A stretch of 21,107 nt of DNA, taken from an uncultured Oscillospiraceae bacterium. GTDB lineage: Bacteria; Bacillota; Clostridia; Oscillospirales; Oscillospiraceae. The notes beneath the pieces were generated by a model, which ran no database searches, was not told the DNA's origin, and saw nothing but the letters and a program-made list of their open reading frames with translations. Of the stretch, positions 6,420 to 13,427 are shown in pieces. The stretch's first letter is position 1, and every line of letters starts with the position of its first letter. The stretch spans positions 1 to 21,107 of the forward strand of contig CAJUOA010000058.1 of the NCBI GenBank assembly GCA_910587785.1, written 5' to 3'. Made by a program: the position numbers and the translations under genes.

Positions 6420-6465
6420 ATAAAAGCTGGTCTGTCGCAAAGAAATGTGACAAGTCGGCTTTTAT
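6420..6465. terminator. two-tier hairpin near the left end of the element
   Basis: The outer stem ATAAAAGC (6420-6427) and GCTTTTAT (6458-6465) encloses an inner stem TGTCGCA/TGTGACA with a 6-nt loop and 5-nt internal loops on both sides. It is T-rich downstream and could be a terminator or an element-end structure. No gene lies between 6358 and 6612 otherwise. Confidence 0.45.
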
Positions 6466-6551
6466 TCCCTCTTATTTTTGTGAATCAAATCAGAAATTGG
6501 CTCATGTTTTAGGTGAAATAGGAAAAAATTCACTTATTTTTTGCGGAACAG

Positions 6552-6580
6552 TTGTAATTCTTCCCCTATCGGAGTATACT
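6552..6580 (+). promoter_or_regulatory. promoter of the AAA ATPase gene
   Basis: TTGTAA (6552-6557), 17-bp spacer and TATACT (6575-6580), 33 nt before ATG 6613. Confidence 0.7.
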
Positions 6581-6612
6581 ATAGCCAATAATGCGGATGG
6601 AGGGAAGTGCCT

Positions 6613-7962
6613 ATGCGCTACTTGAAACGGAAAATCGACTTATTTCTGGCAGAGTGGAAAGCCGCCCCTAACCACAAACCGCTGATTGTCAAGGGACCCC
6701 GGCAGGTGGGCAAGACAGAGTCTGTCCAACGTTTTGCCCAAAGCAGCTACGAAAATGTGATCTATATCAATTTCGTAGAGGAGCCCAAGTACAAGCTCAT
6801 CACAGCCGACGGCTATAAGACGGACGAGATCATCAAGAATATTTCCCGTCTGGACCCGGGCAAGCGATTTCTGCCAGGAAAGACTCTGCTCTTCTTTGAC
6901 GAGCTCCAGGAATTCCCTGATATCGCCACCGCACTGAAATTCTTTTCCATTGATGGCCGCTTTGATGTAATCTGCAGCGGTTCCATACTGGGGATCAATG
7001 ATCGGAAGATCGAGAGCAACAGCGTGGGCTATAAGACGGACTATGAGATGTATTCTATGGATTTTGAAGAATTTCTCTGGGCAAAGGGCTATGACGATGG
7101 GTTCATTGCTGATCTGCTGGATCATATGCGGACGCTGACGCCTTTCAGCGAATTGGAACTGTCCGTCTGCAATTCGCTGTTCCTGGATTTCTGCATCCTG
7201 GGCGGGATGCCGGCGGTGGTGCGGGAATATGTGGAGCAGGGCACCTTTGAGGGCTCGCTGGATATCCAGCGTCAGCTCATCGCCGACTACAGAGAAGACA
7301 TTCGGAAATACGCCGAGGGGCTGGATCAGGGGCGCATTCTCAATGTGTTCGACCAGATACCGCCTCAGCTAGCCAAGGATAACAAGAAATTCCAGATATC
7401 CAAGGTGGCCTCCGGGGCAAGGTTTAAGGACTACCGGGGGTGCATCGAATGGCTCAGCGACGCCGGGATGGTGAATATCTGCTACTGCCTGAATTTCCCG
7501 GAACTGCCGCTGAAGGGCAACTACGAGGAGACCAAGTACAAGCTGTATTTTGCCGACAGCGGCCTGCTGGTGGCTATGCTGGACGAGGAGGCCCAGGAGG
7601 ATCTGCGGGCCAACAGGAATCTGGGCGTGTACAAGGGCGCGCTCTATGAGAACATCGTGGGAGAGGCGCTGGTGAAAAGCGGCTGCGGGCTGTACTACTA
7701 TAAGCGGGAGGACTCTACGCTGGAGGAGGACTTTTTTGTCCGCACTGCCTCGGAACTGATCCCGGTGGAGGTCAAGGCCACCAACGGCAGGGCCAAGTCC
7801 CTGCGCACGCTGATCTCCAGCGAAAAATACAGCGATATTTCCCACGGGATCAAGCTCACCGGGGGAAACATCGGATACAGTGATAATATCTATACGTTTC
7901 CATACTTCTGCGCATTTTTATTGAAGAGGTATTTGAAGTCGGGAAACGGAATGACCTCATAG
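6613..7962 (+). CDS. ATP-binding protein, AAA_14/DUF4143 type
   Basis: This 449-residue cytosolic ATPase belongs to the common AAA_14 + DUF4143 group. Walker A is GPRQVGKT at residues 28-35 and Walker B is LLFFDELQEF at about 92-101. A Gly-Ser sensor segment (FDVICSGSILGI) follows. The C-terminal DUF4143 part contains the nuclease-like motif IPVEVKATNGRAKS near residues 380-395, which resembles the E-x-K signature of restriction-like folds. The start ATG 6613 has GGAGGG at 6599-6604 and 8 nt spacing; a GTG two codons earlier (6607) is poorly placed. It has its own promoter. The biological role of the family is not established; the proteins are abundant and often found in variable regions of gut anaerobe genomes. 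The gene is followed after 25 nt by the SWIM protein gene and may be co-transcribed with it. Confidence 0.85.
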   Translation: MRYLKRKIDLFLAEWKAAPNHKPLIVKGPRQVGKTESVQRFAQSSYENVIYINFVEEPKYKLITADGYKTDEIIKNISRLDPGKRFLPGKTLLFFDELQEFPDIATALKFFSIDGRFDVICSGSILGINDRKIESNSVGYKTDYEMYSMDFEEFLWAKGYDDGFIADLLDHMRTLTPFSELELSVCNSLFLDFCILGGMPAVVREYVEQGTFEGSLDIQRQLIADYREDIRKYAEGLDQGRILNVFDQIPPQLAKDNKKFQISKVASGARFKDYRGCIEWLSDAGMVNICYCLNFPELPLKGNYEETKYKLYFADSGLLVAMLDEEAQEDLRANRNLGVYKGALYENIVGEALVKSGCGLYYYKREDSTLEEDFFVRTASELIPVEVKATNGRAKSLRTLISSEKYSDISHGIKLTGGNIGYSDNIYTFPYFCAFLLKRYLKSGNGMTS

Positions 7963-7987
7963 GAGAAGGGAACAGGAGAGGATGCAA

Positions 7988-9628
7988 ATGGAATCCTGGA
8001 AGAACTGGTTCCAGCCCCACATTTTGGAACGGGGCCGAACCTACTTTGATGAGGGCCGGGTCTCAGATCTGGAGCGCACGGAAGATGGCTGCACCGCCAC
8101 TGTGGAAGGCACAGAGGAATACAAGGTGGAGATCCTGCTGGAAGGGGATGCCATTGAGGATATGCTCTGTGACTGCCCTTATGCGGAGGATGGAAATGCC
8201 TGTAAGCACATGGCAGCGGTCCTGTTTGCGGTATCCGCCGCCGAACCGTCCAAGAAGAAAGCCCCGGTAAAAAAGGAGCGTCTGACTCCCGCCGGTCTTG
8301 TGGAAAAAGTTCCTGACAGCCAACTCCGCCCGCTGCTGACAGAATTGGTATCCGCTGATGAAAAACTCTACAGGGCGCTGCTCCTTCGATATGGGGAAAC
8401 ATCTCTGGATGAATGTATGAAAACGCTGAAAAAAGAACTGGCCTCCATCGGAAACCAGTACGCTGACTTTCATGGCTACATCAACTATAGAGACGCGGAT
8501 GAGTTTGAGGGCGATATGGCTGATTTTATCGGGCGGCAGACGCAGACACTGCTGGGACGGGGGGAACCCCTGCTGGCGCTCCGGGCAGGGATAGATGCGC
8601 TGCGGGAATTTGCGAGCTATGAAGTTGAGGAGGGTTGCAGCTATATAGATGACGCTATGGATACGATGCTTACGGACATACTTTGCGTCTGTAAGAAAGA
8701 CGAAGTGTTCGACTTCCTCCTGAAATACGCGGGATCGGCCGGCGAACACTGGATGGTCCAGGACTTTGCGGAACAGGCGATTTTCTCTCGGTTTTCCGGA
8801 GAGACGTTTGACAGGAAAAAACTGGAATTGATAGATAGACAAATCGCAAACCTTGAGGCTTCCGGCAAGCAAGGTTATTCCAGAGAATATGAGATGGAAC
8901 AGCTGCTGACACGCCGTTTTGATTTGATGAAAAAGCTGTCCTTGCCAAAGGGGGAACTGGACGCCTTTTTAGAACGGTACACAAATTATTCTGATATCCG
9001 TAAGCTTCGTGTCCGGCAGGCGCTTGAGGACGGGAAGCTGGACGAGGCCATTCGTCTGCTGGAGGAGGGTAAGTCCGCCGACCGTGACAAGCGGGGGCTG
9101 GTAGCGGAGTACAGCGAATGGCTGATGGATCTGTACGAGCAGCAGGGGCAGCGGGACAAGCTGATTGCGGAGCTGGAGTATCATGTCTTTGATCTGTCCT
9201 CCGGCGGTATAGAGATGCTGAACCGCCTGAAGAACGTGTGTACACCGGCGCAGTGGGTCGAGTACAGAGAACGGTATCTTTCCGGGCGAACTTACCACAA
9301 GCTGGAGCTTATGGAATCCGAGGGGCTTTGGGAGCGGTTGATGGAAGCGGTTGTCAAGTCTGAAAATCTTTCTACCCTGGACCGCTATGAAGCGGCCCTG
9401 AAAAAGCGGTATCCAAGCGAACTGCTGGAGGCATACGCTTGTATCCTGACGAAAGAAGCTGCCGCGGCATCCAACCGAAAGCGGTATCAGGAGTTAGTGC
9501 ACTATCTGAAAAAACTCAGGAGCTACCCAGACGGGGCAGAGCGAGCGGCACAGCTGGCGGAGGACTGGCGCACTCGATATATCCGCCGCCGGGCCATGAT
9601 GGAGGAGCTGCGGAACGCAGGGTTTTAA
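7988..9628 (+). CDS. SWIM zinc-finger protein
   Basis: This is a 546-residue protein with a SWIM zinc finger at residues 61-74: C61-D-C63 ... C72-K-H74, the C-x-C-x(n)-C-x-H pattern. SWIM domains bind nucleic acid or protein partners. The segment before it (FQPHILERGRTYFDEGRV) is the usual lead-in of these proteins. The remaining 450 residues are helical and charged, in repeat-like helix pairs (for example DEAIRLLEEGKSADRDKRGL), consistent with a TPR-like solenoid. ATG 7988 is chosen because AGGAG (7974-7978) lies 9 nt upstream; ATG 7982 would leave only 3 nt. It sits 25 nt after the AAA ATPase gene. In other systems SWIM proteins sit beside helicases, but none is here, so the role is open. 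Confidence 0.85.
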   Translation: MESWKNWFQPHILERGRTYFDEGRVSDLERTEDGCTATVEGTEEYKVEILLEGDAIEDMLCDCPYAEDGNACKHMAAVLFAVSAAEPSKKKAPVKKERLTPAGLVEKVPDSQLRPLLTELVSADEKLYRALLLRYGETSLDECMKTLKKELASIGNQYADFHGYINYRDADEFEGDMADFIGRQTQTLLGRGEPLLALRAGIDALREFASYEVEEGCSYIDDAMDTMLTDILCVCKKDEVFDFLLKYAGSAGEHWMVQDFAEQAIFSRFSGETFDRKKLELIDRQIANLEASGKQGYSREYEMEQLLTRRFDLMKKLSLPKGELDAFLERYTNYSDIRKLRVRQALEDGKLDEAIRLLEEGKSADRDKRGLVAEYSEWLMDLYEQQGQRDKLIAELEYHVFDLSSGGIEMLNRLKNVCTPAQWVEYRERYLSGRTYHKLELMESEGLWERLMEAVVKSENLSTLDRYEAALKKRYPSELLEAYACILTKEAAAASNRKRYQELVHYLKKLRSYPDGAERAAQLAEDWRTRYIRRRAMMEELRNAGF

Positions 9629-9636
9629 CTGCATCA

Positions 9637-9665
9637 TTGTCATATGGCGTTTTTGGCGCTATAAT
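9637..9665 (+). promoter_or_regulatory. promoter of the Cys-rich protein gene
   Basis: TTGTCA (9637-9642), 17-bp spacer and TATAAT (9660-9665), just after the SWIM gene stop. Confidence 0.8.
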
Positions 9666-9689
9666 AGCTTAGGACAGGAGGTGTTCCCC

Positions 9690-10067
9690 ATGAGCTGCCA
9701 CAATATAGGTCATGGTTTGAACGAGGTGGTTCGCAAGGTCCTTGAGGAATATGACGCTGGATTGATCCCTTATGAGTCTGTTTTTCGTATTTTACAGCAG
9801 TGTGTGAAAAGCGTATATTGGTGTGACGGAAACGAGTATGAAGCGACTGCCTGTATGTACGACCGCTGTGGCCGGTGTCTGCGGAAAGGGCTGCCTATGT
9901 TCAGACTGGGCATTTTATACAACGACCGGGAGGTTTTGGAACTAGTCAAAAAAGAAGTTGTCGACTACCATCTGTGCCAGGACTGCATTGACAAGCTGGG
10001 GATCCAGGCGTTTGTCGATAGCCCATGGGATGTGGAGAAACAGGCCAGATACGACTATCATGGCTGA
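9690..10067 (+). CDS. Cys-rich hypothetical protein
   Basis: This is a 125-residue protein that I do not recognise. It begins MSCHNIGHGLNEVVRKVL and has two cysteine groups: WCDGNEYEATACMYDRCGRC (about 44-63) and YHLCQDCIDKLG (about 93-104). The C-x2-C pairs suggest a structural zinc site. No membrane segment is seen. The start is ATG 9690, behind AGGAGG at 9676-9681 with 8 nt spacing; an in-frame GTG at 9681 overlaps the Shine-Dalgarno. Its end overlaps the start of a degraded ORF (ATGGCTGA at 10061-10068) that leads into the broken winged-helix gene, so the two were probably a translationally coupled pair before the second decayed. Confidence 0.75.
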   Translation: MSCHNIGHGLNEVVRKVLEEYDAGLIPYESVFRILQQCVKSVYWCDGNEYEATACMYDRCGRCLRKGLPMFRLGILYNDREVLELVKKEVVDYHLCQDCIDKLGIQAFVDSPWDVEKQARYDYHG

Positions 10068-10136
10068 TTTTACAAAGGAATGGCTGTGCCGAGTTTTTAG
10101 CAAGAGGAGAGGCGCAATATGATCTAAAGATCCGCG

Positions 10137-10430
10137 ATGTGGCGGCTGACCTTCACCGACCGGCTTTCCGCAATCAAAGCATCGCTCATGGAAGCTGTCG
10201 ATATGAGTGATGGAATGAGTGATGCGCCGAAAGATAAAGCAGCAGAACGATAGAAACAGATCAAGCAGTTTTTCGAACGCCACAAGGTTATCCAAAATGC
10301 TGATGTACATCAGATCTGTGGTGTTTCAGCGGCGACAGCCAATCGCATCCTTTCGAAACTTGCGGCAGAGGGAAAACTGGTGAAATGCCGGGAAAGCGGC
10401 CATTGGGCGTACCGGCGAGGTAGATTCTGA
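10137..10430 (+). pseudogene. winged-helix DNA-binding protein remnant
   Basis: One frame reads from ATG 10137 to TGA 10430 but is broken by TAG at 10251-10253. The part after the stop, KQIKQFFERHKVI then HQICGVSAATANRILSKLAAEGKLVK, is a clear winged-helix/MarR-like DNA-binding unit ending in a wing (CRESGHWAYRRG). The part before it is polar and ends in a Ser/Met-Asp-rich linker. Upstream, another frame from 10061 (MADFTKEWLCRVFSKRRGA) overlaps the previous gene and runs to a TGA near 10128, so a frameshift probably separates the true start from this piece. The original gene would have been about 120 codons coupled to the Cys-rich gene. With one frameshift and one nonsense codon it should not make a full product. 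Confidence 0.65.
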
Positions 10431-10470
10431 TTTATATGATATTCCAGCAAAAGCAACTCCCTCATTTTTC

Positions 10471-10499
10471 TTTACATTTGTGGTTAGAACGTACATAGT
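10471..10499 (+). promoter_or_regulatory. possible promoter of the 197-aa protein gene
   Basis: TTTACA (10471-10476), 17 nt and CATAGT (10494-10499). The -35 is good and the -10 weak. It is 43 nt upstream of the ATG. Confidence 0.35.
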
Positions 10500-10541
10500 G
10501 GTGGTATTTTAAAACACAGCGTTGGAACAAAGGAGCAAAAA

Positions 10542-11135
10542 ATGGAACGTTTTGAAATCATAGACCTGCTGCCGCTGCACAGACAAATGACACTTGTTAT
10601 TTTTCGTGATTCGGATATCCGAAAATGTGAGGCACAGATTCTGCCCGTTTCGCTGGAAATGACAGAACTTAGAAACATACAAGCAATGCTGAAAATTCCC
10701 TCTCACCTCGGGGATGATGCGGCGACAGTATCTGCTGAGGTAGATGAAATACTGAGCCGCAAGGTTATGGATTGGTGTGAGGCCAGGGGCATTTTACCGG
10801 AACAGCTGGTGCGGGCATTTATCTGTTTTTGCGGTGAGCCGGAAAACGCAGATATTGTAAAATCTTGGGTGCGCCGGGAATTTGTTCGGAGCAAGATAGA
10901 CGTAGAAAAACTTCCCTCTGTCACCAGAGAAGAGTTGGAACAGGATGTAGATGCTGTCATGGAACGGGTCGAGAACGGAGAAAGCCCAATTCTGATTCGG
11001 AGCGCAGGAACAACAGACTTACTGTTGTTTGGCTGGGAGGACTATTTGAGACGGTTCCCAACACTGTATACCCCGGAAGAGATTACGGAAATTGAGGCGG
11101 CGTGCTTGGAAATAAAAGAGACAGAGGCGGAGTAA
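10542..11135 (+). CDS. 197-aa hypothetical protein with antitoxin-like segments
   Basis: I do not recognise this soluble, acidic protein. ATG 10542 has AAGGAG about 6 nt upstream. The middle (VDEILSRKVMDWCEARGILPEQLVRAFICFC, about 66-96) has the strand-helix-helix rhythm of small ribbon-helix-helix/DinJ-like antitoxins. The C-terminal part (GESPILIRSAGTTDLLLFGWEDYLRRF, about 149-175) reads like the Phd/YefM type phrase in which a G-E-x-V-x-I-x-R-x-G core is followed by a Y/E-D-Y motif. These likenesses are weak and no toxin gene lies next to it. The neighbours are a broken regulator gene and a peroxiredoxin gene. Confidence 0.65.
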   Translation: MERFEIIDLLPLHRQMTLVIFRDSDIRKCEAQILPVSLEMTELRNIQAMLKIPSHLGDDAATVSAEVDEILSRKVMDWCEARGILPEQLVRAFICFCGEPENADIVKSWVRREFVRSKIDVEKLPSVTREELEQDVDAVMERVENGESPILIRSAGTTDLLLFGWEDYLRRFPTLYTPEEITEIEAACLEIKETEAE

Positions 11136-11187
11136 AGGCTGCCTGAATTGTTATACAGATTTACTAATAAAACAGGAGGGCAACAAA

Positions 11188-11649
11188 ATGTTGGAAGTTG
11201 GAACGAAAGCCCCGGAGTTTACCCTGCCGGACAAAGACGGCAATCCGGTATCCCTGACCGATTTTGCGGGCAAAAAAGTTGTGCTGTATTTCTACCCCAA
11301 GGACAACACTCCCGGCTGCACCCGTCAGGCCTGCGCTTTCGCCGGAGCCTATGAGGAGTTCGAAAAGATCAATGTAGTGGTCATCGGCGTCAGCAAGGAC
11401 TCAGCGGCCTCCCACCAGAAGTTCGCGGAGAAGCACGGGCTGCCATTCATCCTGCTATCCGACCCGGAACTGACCGCCATCCAGGCCTACGGAGTGTGGC
11501 AGGAGAAAAAGCTCTACGGCAAGGTGAGCATGGGCGTGGCGCGGTCCACCTTTGTGATCAATGAGAATGGTATGATCGAAAAGGCAATGCCCAAGGTGAA
11601 GCCCGATACTAATGCCGCGGAGATTTTGGAATACCTGACAGCGAAATAA
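11188..11649 (+). CDS. bcp: thiol peroxidase Bcp (atypical 2-Cys peroxiredoxin)
   Basis: This is a 153-residue cytosolic peroxiredoxin of the Bcp/PrxQ group, which reduces hydrogen and organic peroxides with thioredoxin. The fold starts with GTKAPEFTLPDKDG, then FYPKDNTPGCTRQAC, where C44 is the peroxidatic cysteine and C49, five residues later, the resolving cysteine of PrxQ enzymes. The arginine-containing segment VARSTFVINENG (about 119-130) completes the active site. Length is normal. ATG 11188 follows AGGAGG with about 7 nt spacing. I see no clear promoter. A strong stem-loop follows. Its codon use is more GC-rich than that of the gene before it. Confidence 0.95.
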   Translation: MLEVGTKAPEFTLPDKDGNPVSLTDFAGKKVVLYFYPKDNTPGCTRQACAFAGAYEEFEKINVVVIGVSKDSAASHQKFAEKHGLPFILLSDPELTAIQAYGVWQEKKLYGKVSMGVARSTFVINENGMIEKAMPKVKPDTNAAEILEYLTAK

Positions 11650-11664
11650 CGAGCAGCAGCTCAT

Positions 11665-11707
11665 AAAAACAGCTCTGCCATTCCGCAAATGCGGGAAGGC
11701 AGAGCTG
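11665..11707. terminator. bidirectional terminator between bcp and the LURP-one remnant
   Basis: CAGCTCTGCC (11670-11679) pairs with GGCAGAGCTG (11698-11707), with a second stem TTCCGCA/TGCGGGAA inside. The T-run is on the minus-strand side (AAAAA at 11665-11669), so it best serves the minus-strand gene, but it also lies 16 nt after bcp. Confidence 0.75.
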
Positions 11708-11749
11708 CTATTCGTGGTACTACCCTCAGCGGCGGCCCTCTACTCGAAA

Positions 11750-11998
11750 TCAGTTGCCCTGAGAACATTTCACAGCGTTGATGGCCAGCCGCTCTCCCAC
11801 ATACAGTTCAAACCTGGGCAGAAAGGTCAGGACCCGTTCCTGCACCCGGCCGACCGGGTTTCCCATCGCGTCGTAAATCTGGAGCCGGTGTCCCCAGCTC
11901 AGCTCGCCCTTGACAACGTAGACTGTGTTGCCGTCCTCATCAAAGATGTCGTAGCTGCCGAACCAGGAGAAAAATCTCTGCTTAAATAATAGCCTCAT
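11750..11998 (-). pseudogene. LURP-one-related (DUF567) protein with internal deletion
   Basis: LURP-one-related proteins have a tubby-like beta-barrel fold and unknown function in bacteria. The 82-residue product starts exactly like one (MRLLFKQRFFSWFGSYDIFD, then VKGELSWGHRLQIYDAMGNPVG and VLTFLPRFELYVG). At about residue 68 it jumps to LAINAVKCSQGN, which in full-length relatives is the very C-terminus. The middle half of the barrel, roughly 80 residues, is missing although the frame is kept. Start is ATG 11998 with a weak GGAAGG upstream; the further upstream ATG (12076) adds unrelated residues. The protein should not fold as a normal barrel, so I call it a pseudogene. Confidence 0.7.
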
Positions 11999-12132
11999 CT
12001 TGGAGCGCCTTCCGCAGCTTGTGAAAAAGAAATTTGTACTATCTTCAATAAGATACCATATACATTCAAGAAACACAAATCATTTTTGCGAGGAGGAGAT
12101 GCCTCTCACTCCCCAATTAAACCACCAGCTCA

Positions 12133-12161
12133 ATGACAAACCGCTCCGATGCCTGTATGAT
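12133..12161 (+). promoter_or_regulatory. promoter of the truncated 12197 gene
   Basis: ATGACA (12133-12138), 17-bp spacer and TATGAT (12156-12161), 35 nt before ATG 12197. Confidence 0.5.
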
Positions 12162-12196
12162 AGGGACACAGCGACAGAGCAAAGGAGTGGAACACC

Positions 12197-12664
12197 ATGA
12201 ATTTGAAAGACGCGTTTCGTGCCCAGAACAAGCTGCAGGCTCTCATGGATGAGGCCAGCTGCATCCTCCAGGATCGGGACAACACCCTGAAGGTCACCAC
12301 CACCCATCTGCGCAGCAAGGTCATGCCGGAGGCCCAGGATGCGGTCACTGAGGACACCGCCCCCAGCGAGTACGCAGAGCACATCAACCAGGTGGCTGTG
12401 TTCCTGATGGCCATGCTGGTGGAGCGGGAGAAGCTCAGCGCCGCCATCTGTGCCGCCAAGTCCAAGCTGCGCCTGGACTCTGCAAAATGCTGTATTGAAT
12501 GGAACCGACAGACGCTTTTCTCTACGTTCCCCGCAAGCACGTTTTTACCCCCCTTCCCCATACGCGAACTGAAAAACCGCCCTTACGCTTCTCCCTTTTG
12601 TGACTTGGCCTTCGGGCCGTTATACAACAAGTCGCCAGCTCCAGGCGGGGACGGCGCTCATTGA
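12197..12664 (+). pseudogene. small helical protein gene, apparently 3'-truncated
   Basis: ATG 12197 with GGAGTGG upstream opens a frame of 155 codons. The first 95 or so residues look genuine: helical and charged (FRAQNKLQALMDEASCIL, then VTTTHLRSKV and EHINQVAVFLMAMLVEREKLSAAI). From about base 12474 the composition changes abruptly to W/C/P/F-rich sequence (CCIEWNRQTLFSTFPASTF) with no helical pattern. This looks like the 3' end was replaced by unrelated DNA and the frame runs on to a chance stop. The end also overlaps the XRE gene on the other strand by 45 nt. I do not recognise the family. Confidence 0.55.
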
Positions 12665-13036
12665 AGCGTGGTCCGGTCCGGACACGGCGGATAAGGGCCT
12701 AAGCGGCTTTGAAGTTTCGCCATGCCCCCGTGCCCGAGGGCAGAAAAGATGAGCGGCAGGCTCCGACCTGCCGCTCATGGTACAAATATGGAGTTCGGGG
12801 AGATCAGCCGCCACCAGAATGTCGTTCATGGGCACATCCAGCGGGGCGCTTAGGGCGTAGAGGTTGTCCACCGTCGGCAGGCTCTGGCCCCGCTGCCACT
12901 TGTAGATGGCCTGGGGCTCCTCCAAGCCGAAGAACTGCTGCAGGTCCCGGACGGAAAGGCCCTTCGTCTGCCGCAGCCGGCGGATGTTGGCCCCAGTGGC
13001 GGGAAGGTCGATGACGGGGAACTGATTCAGGTGCAT
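12620..13036 (-). CDS. XRE-family helix-turn-helix regulator with run-on C-terminus
   Basis: This is a 138-residue DNA-binding protein. The XRE helix-turn-helix occupies about residues 14-66: TGANIRRLRQTKGLSVRDLQ, then LEEPQAIYKWQRGQSLPTVDNLYALS. The recognition helix has the A-I-Y-K-W-Q-R-G pattern. ATG 13036 has GGAGG at 13045-13049, 8 nt upstream. From about residue 85 on (PELHICTMSGRSEPAAHLF...) the protein reads through a perfect terminator hairpin (12744-12778) and becomes Pro/Arg/Ser-rich, so the natural stop was probably lost by mutation. The promoter lies at 13066-13094 and faces the 11-bp repeat array, to which this protein could bind. That link is inferred from position only. Confidence 0.8.
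   Translation of the reverse strand: MHLNQFPVIDLPATGANIRRLRQTKGLSVRDLQQFFGLEEPQAIYKWQRGQSLPTVDNLYALSAPLDVPMNDILVAADLPELHICTMSGRSEPAAHLFCPRARGHGETSKPLRPLSAVSGPDHASMSAVPAWSWRLVV
12744..12778 (-). terminator. terminator now inside the XRE reading frame
   Basis: On the minus strand ATGAGCGGCAGG (12778-12767) pairs perfectly with CCTGCCGCTCAT (12760-12749), followed by CTTTTCTG. It lies inside the present XRE frame. Confidence 0.75.
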
Positions 13037-13065
13037 AACAATCGCCTCCATTCTGGTAGTAGTGT

Positions 13066-13094
13066 AGAATAGCAGAATGATGCGAAAAAGGCAA
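13066..13094 (-). promoter_or_regulatory. promoter of the XRE gene
   Basis: TTGCCT (13094-13089), 17-bp spacer and TATTCT (13071-13066) on the minus strand. The repeat array begins about 37 bp upstream of the -35. Confidence 0.7.
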
Positions 13095-13130
13095 TATATT
13101 TTGTGGATTTGTAATAAAAAGATTACTGGG

Positions 13131-13335
13131 TAAATACGTATTATTTCCGTATTGTTATACCACATTATACGCATAACTAAGGTTTTTTTCATGTTATACG
13201 TATAAGAACCGTATAAAGTCCGTATTAAATGTGCCTTTATTCGGTGAAGCGGAAATAATACGGTGCTAATACGCACAGGCATAGCGAGGCCTCCAATCAT
13301 GCGTATTAACCCCGTACTATATGCGTATAAGCATA
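13131..13335. repeat. array of eleven 11-bp-phased CGTAT motifs
   Basis: Eleven copies of a motif close to (C/G)CGTAT(T/A)A lie in 205 bp of AT-rich DNA between two divergent promoters. Their CG steps are at 13137, 13148, 13170, 13199, 13210, 13221, 13261, 13272, 13302, 13313 and 13324. Within clusters the spacing is exactly 11 bp, or 22 bp with one decayed copy. Three consecutive direct copies stand at 13199-13231 and at 13302-13334, and an inverted pair at 13257-13275. Two copies are palindromic (ATACGTAT). One full helical turn between sites points to cooperative binding of a protein on one face of the DNA. Candidates are the neighbouring XRE protein, the tyrosine recombinase (arm sites) or a PhoB/OmpR-type regulator, which also uses 11-bp direct repeats. 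Confidence 0.85.
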
Positions 13336-13389
13336 TCTTGAGTCTGTAACCTTGAATTTCTGGTAAACACAATATATAGAAAATTTGGC

Positions 13390-13427
13390 TTGACAGATAG
13401 AATATCTTGTAGTATTATCCTATCTGT
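13390..13427 (+). promoter_or_regulatory. promoter of the noncoding RNA with overlapping dyad
   Basis: TTGACA (13390-13395), 17-bp spacer and TATTAT (13413-13418). A perfect inverted repeat, ACAGATAG (13393-13400) and CTATCTGT (13420-13427), spans the promoter from the -35 to the start point and looks like an operator. Confidence 0.8.

Noticed and set aside
6640..7125. Minus-strand ORF opposite the AAA ATPase
   Set aside because: Antisense shadow of Walker A/B-containing gene.
13131..13335. CRISPR array
   Set aside because: Motifs are 8 bp with 11-bp period, in both orientations, with no spacers of 30 bp or more and no cas genes.
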